In this document: piece after piece, positions 7,654 through 10,938 of the stretch
How positions within the stretch are numbered: the stretch's first letter is position 1
Layout of the letters: each line of letters opens with the position of its first letter
Assembly (NCBI GenBank): GCA_015852425.1
Contig: JAAAIG010001086.1
Location: 1-10,938 of the forward strand
DNA from: Gryganskiella cystojenkinii
Lineage: Eukaryota > Mortierellomycota > Mortierellomycetes > Mortierellales > Mortierellaceae
DNA length: 10,938 nucleotides
Direction: 5' to 3'
Notes under the pieces: generated by a model
What the model saw: only the letters and a program-made list of their open reading frames with translations
What the model was told of the DNA's origin: nothing
The model's database searches: none
Translations under genes and position numbers: made by a program

Positions 7654-7758
7654 TGAGTGAATGGTGATTGACAATGCCATTTCCGAGTTTGGAACCATCC
7701 GCATTTCCATTCATCCTTCTTTCTCGTCTCAGTCATTTCATTCATCACCATTCACTCA
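7654..7758. repeat. 15-bp inverted repeat with 75-nt spacer
   Basis: TGAGTGAATGGTGAT at 7654-7668 is the exact reverse complement of ATCACCATTCACTCA at 7744-7758. It lies about 170 bp upstream of the lipid kinase start. No target duplication or transposase-like sequence accompanies it. Confidence 0.7.
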
Positions 7759-7926
7759 TAACCCATTTGAGGCCCACACAACAGTAGGCTATTTTTTTGT
7801 TCGGACATTTGCAACCAATTCAGGCACAGGCTTGAACAATTTTGACTCATCTCATTTCTCCACATTTCTTCCCATTCCTTCTGTTTTCCCCGCTCGGTTA
7901 TCTTACTCTAGCATACCCCTATACCC

Positions 7927-9732
7927 ATGGAGAACAAAAAGGTGAAGAGCCGTGCTTATTGTTCAACCCCTATTGTCCACTTCTGTCGGTCCTTCGTACT
8001 CACACTTCAGGCTTCTTCGGTACAACTATGCTCTGTTGTCCACGGCCACGAGACTGATCAACTCTTCCTTCCTTCTAACTCCACTTTTCTTAGATTGGTT
8101 TCATTGTCAACAGACGAGGTGGCGGTGGCAAAGGTGGCAGGGTCTGGGACCAGGTAAGGAAGTTGAGACTCGGCTTTCATATCCTGTTTTCAATGACTTA
8201 ACTGGATCAATTGAACTCGCCGTGACCAAAGGAAGCAAGCAAGAAGCAGGCAGTATTTATATGTAGCGATTGCTGATCTGTATTTTATTTCTACTTCTTG
8301 CTCTTTTCTCAATAGCTTGAACCTACTGTTGCTACCAGACTCGCAAAAACGGAATGGAAGGTCGAGTACACTCAACATTCTGGGCATGCCTCTGACCTTG
8401 CTGGCGAGTTTGTTAAGAGGGGATACAACATCATCGTCGCCGTTGGAGGTAAAAAAAAAAGAGAAAAAACGAAAAAGATGCTCATGAATGCAGATTCTGT
8501 GATATTGAGGAGTGTCTTTCGTCCTCAATTACTAAAGAAACACTCTCCACCACCACAACGTATTTCCTCTAGGTGATGGTACGATTAGTCAAGTCGTTCA
8601 CGGTTACATGATGGCAGACGGAAATGCCAACGGATGCTCCATCGGTATCATCTCCTCTGGAACTGGAGGAGATTTCGTTCGAACCACCAAGACACCCAAG
8701 GATCCTGTGAAAGCATTGGTAAAACAGCTCTTTCCTCTTTCTTTTTTTTGTTTGTTCCTTTTCATTTGCTCTCAATCGACCATTGGACTATATGTAGAAC
8801 AGGTTCGCCTATTATGTTTTGTTTTGTGTTTAACACCCAGTTTTTTTCTTCGTCTTGCAACGCATAAACGACAGGACGTTATTCTTACACACGAAAGCTC
8901 ATTTGTGGATGTGGGGCATGTCACCTGCACAAAGGCTAACTCCTCCACAGTGACTTCGGAGCAATACTTTATCAACATTTGCTCAGTTGGTATCAGGTAG
9001 AGGACTCGAACCAAAAAGAATTTTTCCAGCTACGCAAAACATGTATCGGAGAACTATAGGTTCTTTACGCTAACCCACTCTTTTGCTCGACCTTTTAGTG
9101 GTGCCATCATCAAGCGCGTCGAGTCCTCCTCGATCGCAAAATATCTCTCTGGTGGTCTTGTCTACTGGATCTATACCTATCTCACAGGGTTTGTTTATCA
9201 ACCTCCCGCAGTCATGTACACACTCACTGATGGAGTTGATCCATCAAAAGATGTCGACGATAAAGAAATGAAGCTGTACATCATGGCCGTTGCCAATGGT
9301 CAATATCTAGGTGGCAACATGCACATTGCGCCAAAGGCCGAGATCGCAGACTCAAAGGTGGGGTTATGTCTCTCCTTCCTGCCTTGTCACGAGAAATACA
9401 TTAATTTCGTACGTGAAAAGAATCTCGACTAACTTTTGAGCACTTTTTTTTTCTATACAAAAAAATAGTTCGACGTGGTCTGCTTGCATGACTTAACGCT
9501 AGCTGATGCCTTCTTCAAGGCCGCACCGGCCCTCAAGAGTGGTGATCTCATGCGATTGTCCTCGATGCAGGCGTTTACACAGAGAAACGCAACCGTGACC
9601 ATGAGTCCCAAGAACCCCTCGCAAAAGATTTATATCGAGGCCGATGGTGAACTCGCGGGTATCTTGCCCGCGACCTGGAAGGTCGTCCCGAACGGATGCC
9701 GCATGATTTTGCCCTCTTCAAAAGCCCTCTGA
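7927..9732 (+). CDS. Stand-alone diacylglycerol-kinase-fold lipid kinase
   Basis: Predicted ATP-dependent kinase of the DAGK catalytic family (YegS/DgkB, sphingosine, ceramide and acylglycerol kinases), phosphorylating a lipid hydroxyl; the substrate is not determinable. Seven exons join exactly: 7927-7941, 8094-8153, 8316-8448, 8573-8718, 8875-8996, 9099-9357 and 9469-9732 (332 aa). Visible motifs are IGFIVNRRGGGGKG (6-19, an altered NPxSGxGK loop), VAVGGDGT (66-73, the nucleotide-binding signature, split by an intron), SSGTGGDF (97-104), FINICSVGISG (after about 151), NGQYLGGNMHIAPKA (near 225-239) and the C-terminal EADGE (302-306). Length is close to bacterial single-domain enzymes; no C1, PH or membrane segment is evident. 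Introns are 102-162 bp and several have CTAAC branch sites. The five-codon first exon is chosen because it gives a phase-0 join to the conserved start of the fold. Confidence 0.9.
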
Positions 9733-9736
9733 ACAC

Positions 9737-9742
9737 AATAAA
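9737..9742 (+). terminator. Polyadenylation signal AATAAA for the lipid kinase
   Basis: An exact AATAAA starts five bases after the TGA (9730-9732), in the sense orientation. As at the POLD2 3' end, the signal sits almost on the stop codon. Confidence 0.5.
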
Positions 9743-9751
9743 TAGTAAACA

Positions 9752-9930
9752 ACGCGTCCCTCAGATTTTTTTTGTTTTCACCCGAATTTAAGGCCCTTCC
9801 CTCAAATTTTCAAATCCGAATCCCAAAATTTTGGGATTTTGGGCCTAATTTTCATTTTTTGAAGTTTTCATTTCCAAATTTGAGAAATATTTTTAAAAAT
9901 TGGGAACTAAAAAAAACAAAGAGGACGCGT
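9752..9930. repeat. 179-bp AT-rich fold-back element with ACGCGT ends
   Basis: The segment begins with ACGCGTCC (9752-9759) and ends with its complement GGACGCGT (9923-9930). Inside are nested complementary pairs: CTCAAATTT (9801-9809) with AAATTTGAG (about 9876-9884), TTAAGGCCC (9788-9796) with GGGCCTAA (9841-9848), and a perfect 20-bp palindrome at 9819-9838 (arms AATCCCAAAA and TTTTGGGATT). The arms align imperfectly along most of their length. This resembles a miniature inverted-repeat (MITE or fold-back) element, but I see no clear target-site duplication, and the copy number is unknown. Confidence 0.55.
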
Positions 9931-10735
9931 CGATATCCAAAAAAACAAAAATGAAAAAAAACGAGGCCAAAAAAAAGAACAGAGTCACTTCAATTGACAC
10001 GTCAGCACTTTGGGGTCGAAGGTGAGACCCAGATGGAATTGACTGAAGTTGGGTTGCGGTTTTTATTCCCTAGAAGCTATGTACAAAATGACAGCTTGCG
10101 AAGGGGTCTTGAAATGGATTTGGGAATTTCCTTGAGCAAGGGTCGGTCTGAAAAAAATGAGAAAGAGATATGATACAGAAGGAATGGATCTGATTGCAAA
10201 AAACAAAGTACTTTGAGTTTGTAAACGCCTAATGGAATTAAAATGAAGGGAAATGGTTAGTTCATGACCCAAGATTCGACTTTAAGATCCAAATTCAATC
10301 AAGAAATTTAGGAAAAATGAACCAAAATGCATAGGAAAAAGAGGAAATTCGACTTTGAATGCATAAAAAAAGTTCAAAATTGCATCAAAATGAATCAAAA
10401 AATGGGGTCCATGCATGAAAATCAATCTAGAATTCAAGATTGAATTCAAATCAAGGACCCTGGATCATGATCCAAAAAAAAGTTTGGAAATGAACGGACC
10501 ATGATCAATGAAAGAGGGTACATAACAAACAATGGATGACAAAGAAAGGTCCGAAGGATGGGATGCATCAACCAAGGGTGGCTGTGCCTCCGAGTTGGAA
10601 CTCGAACTCAACTTACCATAAGCAAAAGAAGGGTAAAAAAGGGGGAGGAGGACCTTGATGGGTACACAACCGACTGTACTGAAGGAAGAGTAGAGCCGAG
10701 AGCAAGGGCAGAAACAGGTCGGGAGGACGAGTAAT
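9931..10735. other. AT-rich convergent intergenic region
   Basis: This lies between the 3' ends of the lipid kinase and histone H4 genes. It is dominated by A-runs and repeated short words (GAATCAA, GATCC, TGCAT); ATTCGACTTT occurs twice, near 10274 and 10348. A small hairpin GGGTC...GACCC lies near 10014-10030. No frame here looks coding. The H4 3' UTR should occupy the right end, though I saw no minus-strand AATAAA close to the H4 stop; the nearest is near 10060-10065. Confidence 0.4.

Positions 10736-10938
<203 letters not shown>

Larger units (their letters stand above)
6674..7926. other. Gene-poor pyrimidine-rich region upstream of the lipid kinase
   Basis: From 6730 to about 7110 the plus strand is strongly C/T-rich. 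A good TATA box follows at 7122-7129, yet no long frame starts soon after it. The longest open frame (7368-7751, minus, 127 codons) has no recognisable motif. A 15-bp inverted repeat lies at 7654-7758. The last 100 bp before 7927 are again C/T-rich, as expected for a fungal promoter. Confidence 0.4.

Noticed and set aside
7368..7751. 127-codon minus-strand open frame upstream of the lipid kinase
   Set aside because: It has no recognisable domain or signal, overlaps the inverted repeat at 7654-7758, has an odd composition, and no splice-linked neighbour. Chance frames of this length do occur in 1.2 kb of noncoding DNA.

Overview
This window looks like nuclear DNA of a filamentous, probably early-diverging fungus. 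The histone H4 tail end carries the fungal-type [19 protein letters not shown]-terminus. Genes are split by many short introns (about 80-210 bp) with GTAAGT/GTATGT-like donors and CTAAC-like branch points. The only strong polyadenylation signals are AATAAA. Retention of a centromeric H3 argues against Mucorales, where its loss has been reported; a Mortierella-like lineage fits, but that placement is inference.

Layout. Positions 1-5742 hold minus-strand genes: the first exon of an unidentified, probably mitochondrial His-rich protein (498-717); a complete three-exon centromeric histone H3/CENP-A gene (1372-2171); 140 bp upstream of it, a complete nine-exon gene for the small (B) subunit of DNA polymerase delta (2312-4422); a doubtful terminal exon of a Cys-containing, possibly GPI-anchored protein (4592-4837); and a small secreted six-cysteine protein (5506-5742). 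After a purine/pyrimidine strand switch near 6225 the plus strand holds a possible short FKPLEP-repeat protein (6419-6673), a long pyrimidine-rich gene-poor stretch with one good TATA box, and a complete seven-exon stand-alone diacylglycerol-kinase-fold lipid kinase (7927-9732). A 179-bp fold-back repeat and about 800 bp of AT-rich DNA separate it from the convergent 3' end of histone H4, which is cut by the window edge (10736-10938).

How the genes relate. CENP-A, Pol delta subunit B and histone H4 all serve DNA replication and chromatin assembly, and the first two share a compact head-to-tail arrangement and an AAACGCGA motif upstream, similar to the MluI cell-cycle box class. The other genes (mitochondrial, secreted, lipid kinase) show no evident functional link. 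I see no mobile-element coding genes, CRISPR, tRNA or rRNA, and nothing that amounts to a new multi-gene system. The most notable item is the unusually long loop 1 of the CENP-A protein.
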